Below the pieces are notes generated by a model that saw only the letters and a list, made by a program, of their open reading frames with translations, was not told where the DNA came from and ran no database searches. The position numbers were made by a program, and so were the translations under genes. From the NCBI GenBank assembly GCA_965222765.1, contig CBDCVG010000104.1, positions 1 to 64,000 of the forward strand: a stretch of 64,000 bases of DNA. Reading direction: 5' to 3'. Below, in pieces: positions 51,264 through 61,900 of the stretch. Origin of the DNA: Caldora sp965222765 (lineage in GTDB: Bacteria > Cyanobacteriota > Cyanobacteriia > Cyanobacteriales > Coleofasciculaceae). Each line of letters begins with the position of its first letter. Within the stretch, counting starts at the first letter, position 1.

Positions 51264-52229
51264 ATGTCAACTCAAATGGATATTGTCACACAATCCTATC
51301 AATCTCCTCCCAAACAGAAGTCAAAAACTATCTCAAATCAATACATTAAGGCTAGCCAAACAAAACATTTTCTTCTGTACAACGTCATCCCAGCGCTAGG
51401 AACTGTAATCGCAATTGCTTCTGTATGGTGGTATCCCATCACCAGTGTGGAAATAGGATTACTGATCGGAATGTGGGCATTGAGCATGATCGGGATGAGT
51501 TTAGGGCTGCATCGCTACTTTGCCCATTGTGCTTTTAAGACTAGCCAGACAATGAGAGTAATTTTAGCAATTTTAGGCTGCATGGGAGCTCAAGGAGCTG
51601 TAATTTCTTGGGTAGCAGTGCATCGTCGGCATCACGAGTATAGCGATCTATCTGGAGACCCCCATTCCCCCAATCCAGAATTACTTAAAGAGGGAATATT
51701 GGGTAAGTTGCGAGGTCTGTGGCACGCCCACGTAGGCTGGCTAACCAATCATGAGTATCCTAACCCAATGTATTATGCACCAGAGCTGATGCGAGACAAA
51801 ACTATCAGCAAAATTAATCGTAATTATCTGGTATGGATTTTGTTAGGTCTACTGATTCCAACTATTTTAGGAGGAATAATTCATGGTTCCTGGATAGGGG
51901 CGATCGAAGGCTTTCTGTGGGGTGGACTAGTCAGGATGTTTGTAGTAGATAATTGCATCTTGAGTATCAACTCATTTTCTCATGCCTTTGGTACCCATCC
52001 CTTTGATAGTAAAGACAACAGCCGTAACAATATTTGGGTAGCTATTCCTACTTTTGGAGAATCCTGGCAAAATAATCACCATACTTTTGAGAGTTCTGCC
52101 GCAATCGGCTTAAAATGGTGGCAAATAGATTTAGGCTATTGCCTGATTTGGGTATTGGAAAAATTAGGTTTAGTTTGGGATGTGAAATTACCAACAGAGA
52201 AAATGATAGAAGCTAGGAAATTGACCTAG
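51264..52229 (+). CDS. Membrane fatty acid desaturase / acetylenase-like (JamB-like)
   Basis: A 321-residue membrane di-iron enzyme. The histidine boxes are HRYFAH (about 83), HRRHH (about 120) and QNNHH (about 269). Between them are hydrophobic spans (IALVWWYP-like start, LGCMGAQGAVISWVA, YLVWILLGLLIPTILGG). In most delta-9-type desaturases the third box starts with His; here it is Gln, as in front-end desaturases. Placed between FAAL and ACP, it matches JamB, which acts on acyl-ACP to make a terminal alkene or alkyne. AGGAG precedes ATG 51264; an in-frame TTG at 51261 is dismissed. Confidence 0.85.
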   Translation: MSTQMDIVTQSYQSPPKQKSKTISNQYIKASQTKHFLLYNVIPALGTVIAIASVWWYPITSVEIGLLIGMWALSMIGMSLGLHRYFAHCAFKTSQTMRVILAILGCMGAQGAVISWVAVHRRHHEYSDLSGDPHSPNPELLKEGILGKLRGLWHAHVGWLTNHEYPNPMYYAPELMRDKTISKINRNYLVWILLGLLIPTILGGIIHGSWIGAIEGFLWGGLVRMFVVDNCILSINSFSHAFGTHPFDSKDNSRNNIWVAIPTFGESWQNNHHTFESSAAIGLKWWQIDLGYCLIWVLEKLGLVWDVKLPTEKMIEARKLT

Positions 52230-52365
52230 ATGGTCACACTAAAGAGTCATTAAAAGAGTGGTTTAAAACTACCTGATATTAGGCAGTTGATGATATTTGA
52301 TACCTACCCCAAATATCAATTGGGAAACAATGTAAAACTAGCTAGCAATTACCCAGCAATCAATC

Positions 52366-52671
52366 ATGGACAATTTAACAGTAGAAAACCAGAATCTAAC
52401 CATAGCGGTCAGTACCGATAGTATAGATAACAAAAATCTACCAACAGTAGATGAGATTCAGAATTGGTTGATTTCCTATTTGTCACAAATGTTAGATCTA
52501 GAAGTTGAAGACATTTCAACCAGCACCTCTTTTGCTCGTTACGGTCTAGATTCTTCAGCATCAATTCTGTTAGCTAGCGACTTAGGTGATTGGTTAGGAA
52601 GGGAAATTGAGCCAACAATTATCTATGGTTATCCTAACATTAAGGATCTCGCAGAGTACCTTGTTGAATAA
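52366..52671 (+). CDS. Stand-alone acyl carrier protein (JamC-like)
   Basis: A 101-residue carrier protein. The phosphopantetheine site is Ser in YGLDSSASILLASDL (about residue 63). The N-terminal 25 residues are a polar extension; the four-helix ACP core follows and ends YGYPNIKDLAEYLVE. It would hold the fatty acyl group loaded by the FAAL while the desaturase acts, then pass it to the PKS ketosynthase. It is 136 bases after the desaturase and 224 before the PKS. Confidence 0.9.
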   Translation: MDNLTVENQNLTIAVSTDSIDNKNLPTVDEIQNWLISYLSQMLDLEVEDISTSTSFARYGLDSSASILLASDLGDWLGREIEPTIIYGYPNIKDLAEYLVE

Positions 52672-52895
52672 CAGTTGTAGAATTTGCTTTGTCAGTGCTG
52701 AAGAATATTTGCAATATTTCTCAGCCTGATTGAGCAAAACAAGAGCTTGTCGGTAATAAATAATAAAATAAAAGCAAATAATTATTCAAAAAAAGAGATA
52801 CATATTATTATCAATAAAGTCAAAAAAACATAGTCGCAATTTACGCTCATCCTTCCTCAAAAGAGCACTCCCTACTTATTTTTCGTTAAATCAAC

Positions 52896-55800
52896 ATGGA
52901 TAGAGAACCGATTGCAATTATTGGCATGGGATGTCGTTTTCCAGCAGCTAAAAATCCACAAGCATTCTGGGAATTACTGTGTAATGGTAGAGATGCCATT
53001 ACCGAAGTGCCAGCTTCTCGGTGGGATAACAAATTATTTTATGACCCCGATATCTCTAAGCCAGGGAAAACGAATAGTCGCTGGGGTGGTTTTCTCGAGC
53101 AGGTAGACGAATTTGACCCACAATTTTTTGGTATTTCTCCCCGAGAAACCCAAACTATGGATCCTCAACAGCGGCTCTTGCTAGAGCTAGCTTGGGAAGC
53201 CTTAGAAGACGCAGGACAACCACCAGAAGCCCTGGCAGGTACACCTACAGGGGTATTTATGGGAGTATCTAGTTTCGACTATTACGAACTGATCGCTCAA
53301 AACCCCATTAACTTTAGTACCTATACAGGCACAGGTAACTTAAATTGTATTAACGCCAATCGCCTCTCATACTTTTTCGACTTCTACGGACCAAGCATGG
53401 CAATAGATACTGCTTGCTCCTCATCCCTAGTAGCAGTCCACTTAGCTTGCCAAAGCCTTTGGAGTGGAGAATCTAGCCTAGCTTTGGTGGGAGGCGTACA
53501 TATTGTGACTTCTCCCTGGATGTCAGTAGCCTATGCCCAAGGAGGATTTATGGCTGCTGACGGTAGGTGTAAAACCTTTGATGCCAAAGCTGATGGTTAT
53601 GTCCGTAGTGAGGGTGGGGGGCTAGTGATACTAAAGCCACTATCTCAAGCCCTGCTTAACGGAGATCGCATCTATGCCTTAGTCAAGGGAAGTGCCGTTA
53701 ACCAAGATGGACACAGCAACGGGTTAACCGCTCCCAATCCCTTAGCACAGGAAGCAGTGTTACGAGCAGCATACCAAAATGCCAGAGTTTCACCAGGTCA
53801 GGTGCAGTATATAGAAACTCATGGGACTGGGACAAAACTGGGAGACCCGATAGAGATGACAGCCTTAGGAACAGTGCTATCTGAAGGGCGTGCTCCTGGT
53901 GACTACTGTGCAATAGGTTCAGCTAAAACCAATATCGGACATTTAGAAGCACCAGCAGGTATTGCCGGATTAATTAAAGTGGCGCTGTCACTATACTATC
54001 GGCAGATGCCACCAAGTCTACATTTCAGTGAGCCGAATCCTTATATCAAGTTCGACAAACTGCCGTTGCGAGTACAGGAAACTCTCACACCTTGGCCAGA
54101 AAAGTCAACTCCAGCAATTGCGGGGGTGAGTTCCTTTGGTTTTGGGGGCACGAACTCCCATGTAGTTTTGGCAGAAGTAGGGAACCCATCGCCAACCCCT
54201 CCCAAGGAGGGGAGCCCAGAAGAAGAAAGGTTAGAGCGTCCAGCTCATCTGCTAACGCTTTCAGCTAAAACACAAGCAGCTTTAGAGGAATTAGTAAGTG
54301 GTTATGAGAACCATCTGAAGAAACATCCAGAATTGAGCGTAGGAGATGTTTGTTATACGACTAATGTAGGGCGATCGCATTTTCCCTATCGCCTCGCTGT
54401 TGTTACCAAATCGACACAGCAGTTAGAGGAACAATTAAGGACTAGGGCAAAAGGAGAGGAAACACCAGGAGTTCTCAAGAGTCAAAAAAATGTTCGCAAG
54501 CGTCCCAAATTAGCCTTTCTGTTTACGGGCCAAGGTTCCCAGTATGTGAATATGGGAAGGGAACTTTATGAAACTCAGCTAACTTTCCGTCAAACTTTAG
54601 AGCAATGTGAGGAGATCCTACGTCCCTATCTGAAACATCCGCTTTTGCAAGTGCTTTATCCTGAGGAGGCACAAAACTCAAGTTCCTCTCTACTAGACCA
54701 AACTGCCTATACCCAACCAGCTGTGTTTGCGATTGAGTATGCCTTAGCCAAGTTATGGGAATCATGGGCAATCAAACCCAAAGTGGTGATGGGTCACAGT
54801 GTAGGAGAATATGTGGCAGCAACCATAGCAGGAGTATTTAGTTTAGAGGATGGCTTGAAACTAATTGCCCTGCGGGGGCAGTTAATGCAGCAGTTGCCTG
54901 GTGGTGGAGGAATGGTGTCTTTGTTGGCATCAGAGTCTCAGGTAACAGAAGTGATAGCCGACTATAGTTCACAAGTAGCAATTGCGGCTATTAATGGACC
55001 AGAAAGTGTTGTGATTTCTGGTGTGGGTGAAGCCCTAGCAGAAATTTGTAGCAAATTGGAAGGGATGGGAATCAAAACCAAACCGCTACAGGTATCCCAT
55101 GCTTTCCATTCTCCTTTGATGGAACCAATACTGGCAGAGTTTGCAGCTGTAGCACAAGAAGTAACCTATCATCAACCCAAGATACCACTGATATCAAATG
55201 TCACTGGCAAGTTGGTAAAAGATGAGATAACGACACCGGAATATTGGGTGAGTCATGTCCGAAAACCGGTGCGCTTTGCTCAGAGCATGACAATTCTGCA
55301 AGAGCAAGGGTATGAATTATTCCTAGAAATCGGACCTAAACCAATTTTATTGGGGATGGGGCGTCAATGTTTGCCGGAAGATGTGGGAGTATGGTTGCCT
55401 TCGTTGCGCCCACCGAAACAAGAGTGGCAGCAAATGTTAGAAAGTTTAGGACAGTTGTATGTGACAGGGATGAACATAGACTGGTTAGGGTTTAACCAAG
55501 ATTATCCCCCTCAGAAAGTAACATTACCCACTTATCCCTTCCAAAGACAACGGTATTGGCTTGATCTTCAACAAAATGGGCACAAACTAGTAGGAGCTAT
55601 ATCTGCCATCAATTCTTCAAGTAAGGAAAAGCCACATCATTTAGAACAACAAAACTTGATTATTGAGAAAAAGGATATGTCTGCCAAAACACCAGGAGCA
55701 ACATCCCGGCGACGAGAAAAGATTATTGCAGAAATTTGTGAGATAATCGCCCAGGAATTAGGGTTTGAGGAACCATCTCAAGTAGATATAGATAATAATC

Positions 55801-58800
55801 TGTTGGAGTTGGGTGCAGACTCGCTCACTTTGATGGCAGCGAGCAGGAAGGTGGAAAAAAACTATGGGGTAAATATTACCATCCGCCAATTTTTTGAAGA
55901 ATTAACGACAGTAGATGCTTTAGCAGAGTATATAGATACAAATTTATCACCAGAGTGGGGTCAACAAGAGACTGTTGAGAAGAGTTCACCACCACCGCAG
56001 CCAGAAACAAGTCGCCTGACACAATTAGTTCAGTCTACTCAAACTAACCTGAACTTGACCTCTGTTGTACCAGAAACCCAAGGAGTATCGACTGCTGTAG
56101 AAAGAATTATGCAACAGCAGCTCCAGATTATGTCTCAGCAGTTAGCAATTTTGCAAGGCAACCAGGTTTCTGGCTCCAATAATGGACAAGCTCTATCAGG
56201 GTATTCTGCTGAAAAAGTTTTACATCAACCCAATCAAAAAGGGGATTTCGCAGGAAAACCAGAGATTACCCAACCATCTACTCAACTTAAACAAAAGGTT
56301 GCAACTGTCAATTTTGCTCACTCATCACCCAGTGATTATCTACGAACACCAGTAGAAATTGAGCAGCAACTCAATGCAATTCTGCCAGAATTAATTACTC
56401 AGGCAAATTTAGCTAGTTATGGGGAAATTCCCGCTGAGTTGGAGAATTTGAGTGTAGATTATATCGTGCAGGCACTGCAAGAAATGGGCTGGCTATACCA
56501 GCCAACAGAGAGCTTTTCTACAGAATCAGCAGTTCAGAGTTTAGGCGTAGTCAGTGAGCAACAGCGATTGTTCAAGCGCTTGCTAGAGATACTGGCTGAA
56601 GTGGGGATCCTCCAGTCAACCTCACAGCAATGGCAAGTGCTGCAAACTTTGAAGGGAGCTAATCCCAAAGAGAAAAGTCAGAGTTTGCTGAGTCAATATC
56701 CCAATGCTCACGCTGAACTAACCCTGTTACATCGCTGCGCTTCCCAATTAAGTAAGGTATTGCAAGGCTCAATAAACCCATTGCAACTGGTGTTTCCGGA
56801 AGGAGATTTAACCACCGCAACCCAACTATATCAAGAATCTCCCCCAGCTCAGGTAATGAATAATCTGATCCAAAAAGCGATCGCTAAGGCTTTAGATAAG
56901 TTACCACCAAATCGTGGGGTAAAGCTGTTGGAAATCGGAGCAGGAACTGGGGGAACTACAAGTTATCTTCTGCCTCATCTCCATCCTAACCACACTGAAT
57001 ATACATTCACGGATCTAGGAGGGTTTTTCAATGCCAGAGCCAAAGATAAATTCCGAGATTACCCTTATGTGCGTTATCAAACCCTAGATATTGAACAGAA
57101 CCCAACTAATCAAGGGTTTGAGTCTCAGTATTACGATGTGATTATTGCTGCCAATGTGCTTCATGCTACCACTTCTCTGACTGAAACTTTATCCCATGTG
57201 CGACAACTGTTAGCGCCAGGGGGAATATTGGTTTTGTGGGAAAAGACGGCTCCCCAGAGATGGTTAGATTTAATCTTTGGGTTATTAGAAGGATGGCAGA
57301 AATTCAGGGATTTCGAGTTACGCCCTGATTCTCCCCTGTTGAGTAAATACCAGTGGCAGCAATTCCTGAAGGAAAGGGGTTTTGGGGAGGTTGTCACGCT
57401 GCCTCAGACTGAAGGAATACCAAAAGCTTTATCCTTGGAAACGGTGATTATTGCTCAAGCAGATACAGCTGAACCAAAAAAACGGCAATCGGCAACAAAG
57501 GCTCCCAATAAAGTAGCCTTGAATCAACAGCAACAGAGTTACTTAGAGGAATTTATTGCTACTTACACGGAGAAAACCAAAAAATCTAAGCAAAGAGCCA
57601 TAGCTTGTCGCTCAATTCTAGCTGATAAAAGATCAGCAGTAGGGTTTCGCATTGAACTCAAAGAAATGAAATATCCCATTATTGGAGAATCTTCTAGTGG
57701 ATCTAGAATCTGGGATATTGATGGTAATGAATATATAGATGTCTCCATGGGATTTGGAGTACATCTTTTTGGTCATCAACCACCATTTATTATCGAAGCT
57801 CTACAAGATCAGCTCAAGCAAGGAATGCAAATCGGTCCACAAGCCAAACTTGCCGGAGAAGTAGCACAATTAGTTCATGAACTAACAGGTATGGAGCGAG
57901 TTGCATTCTGTAATTCTGGTACAGAAGCAGTGATGACGGCACTACGTTTAGCCAGACTAGCTACAGGTCGTGACAAAATTATTATGTTTGATAATTCTTA
58001 TCACGGTCAATTTGATGGAGTTTTAGCAATGGCAGCCAGCAATGAGGATGATAACCTCACTGCCACTCCCGTACTGCCAGGCATTTTGCAACGTATGGTG
58101 GATGATGTTACCGTTCTTGATTATGGTACACCCAAATCCCTAGAAATCATTAAAACTCATGTCCAAGACTTAGCCGCTGTTGTGGTTGAACCGGTACAAA
58201 GTCGCCAACTAGAGTTACAACCAAAAGCATTTCTGCAACAACTCAGACAATTTACTAAACAAGCTGGTATTCCCCTAATTTTTGATGAAGTAGTAACTGG
58301 TTTTCGTATTCATCCAGGAGGCTCTCAGGCTTGGTTTGGTATTGATGCAGACATTGTTACTTACGGTAAGTGTGTTGGTGGTGGTACACCGATTGGCATG
58401 ATTGCTGGTAAAGCAACTTATATGAATGGTATAGATGGTGGTACTTGGAACTATGGAGATGATTCCTATCCTCAGACATTACAAACCTTTTTTGCTGGCA
58501 CTTTCAACAAAAACCCCTTAAGTATGGCAGCAGCACGAGCCGTACTACAACATTTAAAAAGCCAAGGATCAACACTACAAGAAAAGTTAAATCAACGCAC
58601 TTCCAAGCTAGTAACTGCACTAAGTACTTACTTTGAACAAGAGGATGTTCCCCTAGAAATTGTTAATTTTTGCTCGATATTTCGGTTTGTTCCAGCAGGT
58701 AATTATAGCTATCTCTCTCAACCAATAGGATTAGATATACTGTTCTATAAGCTAATTGAAAAAGGTGTCTATATGTGGGAAGGCAGAAGCGGACCAGCTT

Positions 58801-58961
58801 GTTTTATTTCCACAGCTCATACTGATGAAGATATCGATTATATTATTGCTGCTGTCAAAGAGAGTATATCAGAAATGCGTCAGGGCGGTTTTTGGCAGAA
58901 ACAGAACCAGTATGAGCAAACTAGTATCAAACAACCTGAGCGGGTGAGAGGTGCATTATGA
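52896..58961 (+). CDS. Type I PKS: KS-AT-ACP-CMT-aminotransferase
   Basis: A 2021-residue PKS module. The ketosynthase (4-430) has DTACSSSLVAVH (Cys near 174), ETHGTGT and NIGHLEAPAG. The acyltransferase (540-850) has FTGQGSQ and GHSVGEY (Ser near 635). The ACP (about 935-1010) has GADSL (Ser near 975). A Gln-rich linker leads to a C-methyltransferase (about 1240-1510) with LEIGAGTGGTT. A class III PLP aminotransferase (about 1570-2000) has NSGTEAVMTALRLAR and YGKCVGGG (Lys near 1824). It would extend the ACP-bound acyl by two carbons, methylate the alpha carbon and turn the beta-keto group into an amine. No KR or DH is present. The product is an alpha-methyl-beta-amino acyl chain. The stop overlaps the NRPS start (ATGA). 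Confidence 0.92.
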   Translation: MDREPIAIIGMGCRFPAAKNPQAFWELLCNGRDAITEVPASRWDNKLFYDPDISKPGKTNSRWGGFLEQVDEFDPQFFGISPRETQTMDPQQRLLLELAWEALEDAGQPPEALAGTPTGVFMGVSSFDYYELIAQNPINFSTYTGTGNLNCINANRLSYFFDFYGPSMAIDTACSSSLVAVHLACQSLWSGESSLALVGGVHIVTSPWMSVAYAQGGFMAADGRCKTFDAKADGYVRSEGGGLVILKPLSQALLNGDRIYALVKGSAVNQDGHSNGLTAPNPLAQEAVLRAAYQNARVSPGQVQYIETHGTGTKLGDPIEMTALGTVLSEGRAPGDYCAIGSAKTNIGHLEAPAGIAGLIKVALSLYYRQMPPSLHFSEPNPYIKFDKLPLRVQETLTPWPEKSTPAIAGVSSFGFGGTNSHVVLAEVGNPSPTPPKEGSPEEERLERPAHLLTLSAKTQAALEELVSGYENHLKKHPELSVGDVCYTTNVGRSHFPYRLAVVTKSTQQLEEQLRTRAKGEETPGVLKSQKNVRKRPKLAFLFTGQGSQYVNMGRELYETQLTFRQTLEQCEEILRPYLKHPLLQVLYPEEAQNSSSSLLDQTAYTQPAVFAIEYALAKLWESWAIKPKVVMGHSVGEYVAATIAGVFSLEDGLKLIALRGQLMQQLPGGGGMVSLLASESQVTEVIADYSSQVAIAAINGPESVVISGVGEALAEICSKLEGMGIKTKPLQVSHAFHSPLMEPILAEFAAVAQEVTYHQPKIPLISNVTGKLVKDEITTPEYWVSHVRKPVRFAQSMTILQEQGYELFLEIGPKPILLGMGRQCLPEDVGVWLPSLRPPKQEWQQMLESLGQLYVTGMNIDWLGFNQDYPPQKVTLPTYPFQRQRYWLDLQQNGHKLVGAISAINSSSKEKPHHLEQQNLIIEKKDMSAKTPGATSRRREKIIAEICEIIAQELGFEEPSQVDIDNNLLELGADSLTLMAASRKVEKNYGVNITIRQFFEELTTVDALAEYIDTNLSPEWGQQETVEKSSPPPQPETSRLTQLVQSTQTNLNLTSVVPETQGVSTAVERIMQQQLQIMSQQLAILQGNQVSGSNNGQALSGYSAEKVLHQPNQKGDFAGKPEITQPSTQLKQKVATVNFAHSSPSDYLRTPVEIEQQLNAILPELITQANLASYGEIPAELENLSVDYIVQALQEMGWLYQPTESFSTESAVQSLGVVSEQQRLFKRLLEILAEVGILQSTSQQWQVLQTLKGANPKEKSQSLLSQYPNAHAELTLLHRCASQLSKVLQGSINPLQLVFPEGDLTTATQLYQESPPAQVMNNLIQKAIAKALDKLPPNRGVKLLEIGAGTGGTTSYLLPHLHPNHTEYTFTDLGGFFNARAKDKFRDYPYVRYQTLDIEQNPTNQGFESQYYDVIIAANVLHATTSLTETLSHVRQLLAPGGILVLWEKTAPQRWLDLIFGLLEGWQKFRDFELRPDSPLLSKYQWQQFLKERGFGEVVTLPQTEGIPKALSLETVIIAQADTAEPKKRQSATKAPNKVALNQQQQSYLEEFIATYTEKTKKSKQRAIACRSILADKRSAVGFRIELKEMKYPIIGESSSGSRIWDIDGNEYIDVSMGFGVHLFGHQPPFIIEALQDQLKQGMQIGPQAKLAGEVAQLVHELTGMERVAFCNSGTEAVMTALRLARLATGRDKIIMFDNSYHGQFDGVLAMAASNEDDNLTATPVLPGILQRMVDDVTVLDYGTPKSLEIIKTHVQDLAAVVVEPVQSRQLELQPKAFLQQLRQFTKQAGIPLIFDEVVTGFRIHPGGSQAWFGIDADIVTYGKCVGGGTPIGMIAGKATYMNGIDGGTWNYGDDSYPQTLQTFFAGTFNKNPLSMAAARAVLQHLKSQGSTLQEKLNQRTSKLVTALSTYFEQEDVPLEIVNFCSIFRFVPAGNYSYLSQPIGLDILFYKLIEKGVYMWEGRSGPACFISTAHTDEDIDYIIAAVKESISEMRQGGFWQKQNQYEQTSIKQPERVRGAL

Positions 58962-61900
58962 ACAATTTAGTTGAGTTTTTGCAGGATATTTCTAATCAAG
59001 GTTGGCAACTTTGGAGTGAAAATGAACAACTCTGCTATGATGCACCTAAGAACCAATCAACTGACTCAATATTAGCAACACTGAAGCAGCACAAAACTGA
59101 GATTTTGCAGTTGCTCTCCAATATTGAACTTGCTCAAACATATCGATTGCAGCCAGTAGCCTTTCCTTTAACTGAAGCTCAAAAACAATTTTGGTTTTTA
59201 GACCAACTAGAGGAGAATAGCAGACAAGCTTACATTGACCAAGTGTGTCTGGAGCTAGAGGGAGCACTTGATTGGCATACCATAGAGCAAGCAATCCAAA
59301 AGATTGTGGAACGCCATGAATCTCTACGGACAAGGATAGACCCTGAGGGCAATTTTCAGGAAGTTTTGCCTGCGGTAAATATGCAGGTTCCCTTGATTGA
59401 TTTCTCCAACTTATCAACTAGCGATCGCAACTCTCAAGTAGCTGCCTGGCTAGAGGGAGAAATACAAAAACCGTTCAATCTTAGTCAAGCTCCTTTATTA
59501 CGAGCTTATGTTCTCAAACTCGAAGAAAAATTGCATTGGCTAATCCTCAGGATTCATCACATCATTAATGATGGTTTGTCCATAGAAATAATCCTCAAAG
59601 AACTAGCTGCTTTTTACTCCGCTCAACATGAAGGTAAGGTTTGCCAATTAGAGCCACCGATGCAATTTCGAGAATATGTAGAGTGGCAAAACCAAATCAG
59701 CCAAACAGAGGCAATGGCAGCTAGTGAATCCTACTGGTTAGCTAAATTTTCTGATTCGATACCTGTTCTGGATTTACCAAATGATCGATCACGTCCTTCA
59801 CTAATGACCTATGGAGGGAGTAGACAAACTCTCAAGTTAGATGGTGGCTTTTTTGAAGATATAAAAAGAGTGAGTAGACAGCAAGGTTGTACCTTGTTTA
59901 TGACTCTGCTCGCAACCTATAAAATTTTACTCAGCAAACTCACCAATGAAGCAGATATTGTCATTGGCACTCCTGCAAGAGGGCGTGCCTTGGAAGGGAG
60001 TGACAATCTGATTGGCTACTGTAATAATGTTCTGCCAATTAAAAGTAATATTGATGAGGCTCTCACCTTTTCAGAATTTTTAATCAAAATCAGGGGTATT
60101 TTACTAGATGACTATCAAAATCAAGACTATCCCTTCCCTAAATTACTAAATAAACTTAATCTAGAAAGAGATCCTAGTAGACCAGTTTTAGTCTCAACCT
60201 TATTCAACCTAGACCGTATCCAGATTGTGCCAAGTATGTCGGGATTGAAAACCAAGTTAGTCCCTACTCCTAAGAAGTTTGTTCCTTACGATCTTGTCCT
60301 GGATATTACTGAGACAGAAGATCAATTGTTATTCAAGTTGGATTACAATCTAGATTTATTTGATGATGCTACAATCAAGCGTTGGTTGGGTCATTATCAA
60401 ACGTTGTTAGAAGCGATTGTCACTAATCCTGAACAAAAAGTAGCTCAACTGCCACTGTTAACTGTAGCAGAACAACAAGAGTTATTAGCAATTTGCGAGA
60501 ACCCAAACAACAACCATTGTCTTCCTTTATCTTCGTCGAATAACTTGCCTATTTATATCCTGGATACTCACCAACAACTGGTTCCCCTGGGTGTAGGTGG
60601 AGAAATGTACATTACAGCAAGCAGGCAAGATGCCTGCTCCACAAATTTACAGCAATGGGATACTTCTCCAGACTCCTGTGACATCTACAAACATCCTCAA
60701 CTTGGTCTTTTAAGGAAAACCCAACTGTGGGGATGTCGGTTGGGAGATGGTTCTCTAGAATGGCGAGGTAATGTTCATCGGTTAGCAACAGTCAAAGGGA
60801 GGCGAATTAATCTGCAAGAAATTGAAACTGCCTTGCGATCGCATCCAGAAATAAAAGACTGCTATGTATTAGTAAAGGAGCAACAGCTGGTAGCTTATCT
60901 AGAAGTATCACAAGCTCTATCTACAGAGTCAATTTCTACTCAGCTCAAATCTCAGTTACCAAGGGAGATGCAGCCCGATGCTTATGTACTAGTATTCGCA
61001 TTACCCCTAACAGCTTCAGGGCAAATAGACGAAAAAGCATTAGGAAGTTTAGAAGTAATAGACTCTCAACTAAGAGAAGGTTGGGAAGAAAAACTGCGCT
61101 CTTATCCACAAATAGAACAAGCAGCAGTAGTAGTGCAGCCCAAGACAGGCAAAGCACCACCACCAGTTCATATATTAGACTTAGTGCCCGAAAAAGCGAT
61201 CGCAGGTATCTTCTCAGCAACAACAACAGCAGGTGAGCTTGAGGTTGAAGTTGCATCCCAACCAAAAAATCTAGCAACAGTTGTACCAGCCTTCAGCGAT
61301 GGTGGCCAATTAATTATTCCAGAAGATGCACCACCAACCCTAGTAGCAGCACTACAAAGAGCAGCCGCACAGCATTCAGAACGGGGAATAATTTACATTA
61401 ACTCTGATGGTACAGAATCCCTGCAATCCTATGGAGACTTACTACAAAATGCACAAAGGATTTTAGCAGGATTGAGAAAGCTTGGTCTCAAACCCCAAGA
61501 TAAAGTAATTTTTCAACTGCAACGAAATCAAGACTTTATTAGTGCTTTCTGGGGTTGTGTTTTGGGAGGATTTATCCCAGTACCAGTATCAATTGCCCGT
61601 AGCTATGACCAACCAAACAGTACTCTGAGCAAACTGCAAAATAGCTGGGACATGTTGGGAGAGCCATTGGTACTTACAGATATCCAGTTAGCACCAAAAC
61701 TTCAGAACAGTTTTTTAGGATTGAATCTAGAAATAGAAACAATTGAAAGGTTACAACAGTGTGAACCAGACAGTAATTGGCACAATAGTAAGCCAGAAGA
61801 TTTAGCCATATTGCTGCTAACTTCTGGTAGCACAGGCATGCCGAAAGCCGTCATGCAAACTCATCGCAGTTTGTTAAGCCGTAGTGCTGCCACAGCACAG

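Noticed and set aside
56000..58960. Separate aminotransferase gene after the PKS
   Set aside because: The frame is continuous from the ketosynthase to the aminotransferase, so it is one multidomain protein.
60945..61277. Leu-rich minus-strand frame inside the NRPS gene
   Set aside because: It is an antisense shadow of a long coding frame that is open on the plus strand from 58958 to the window edge.
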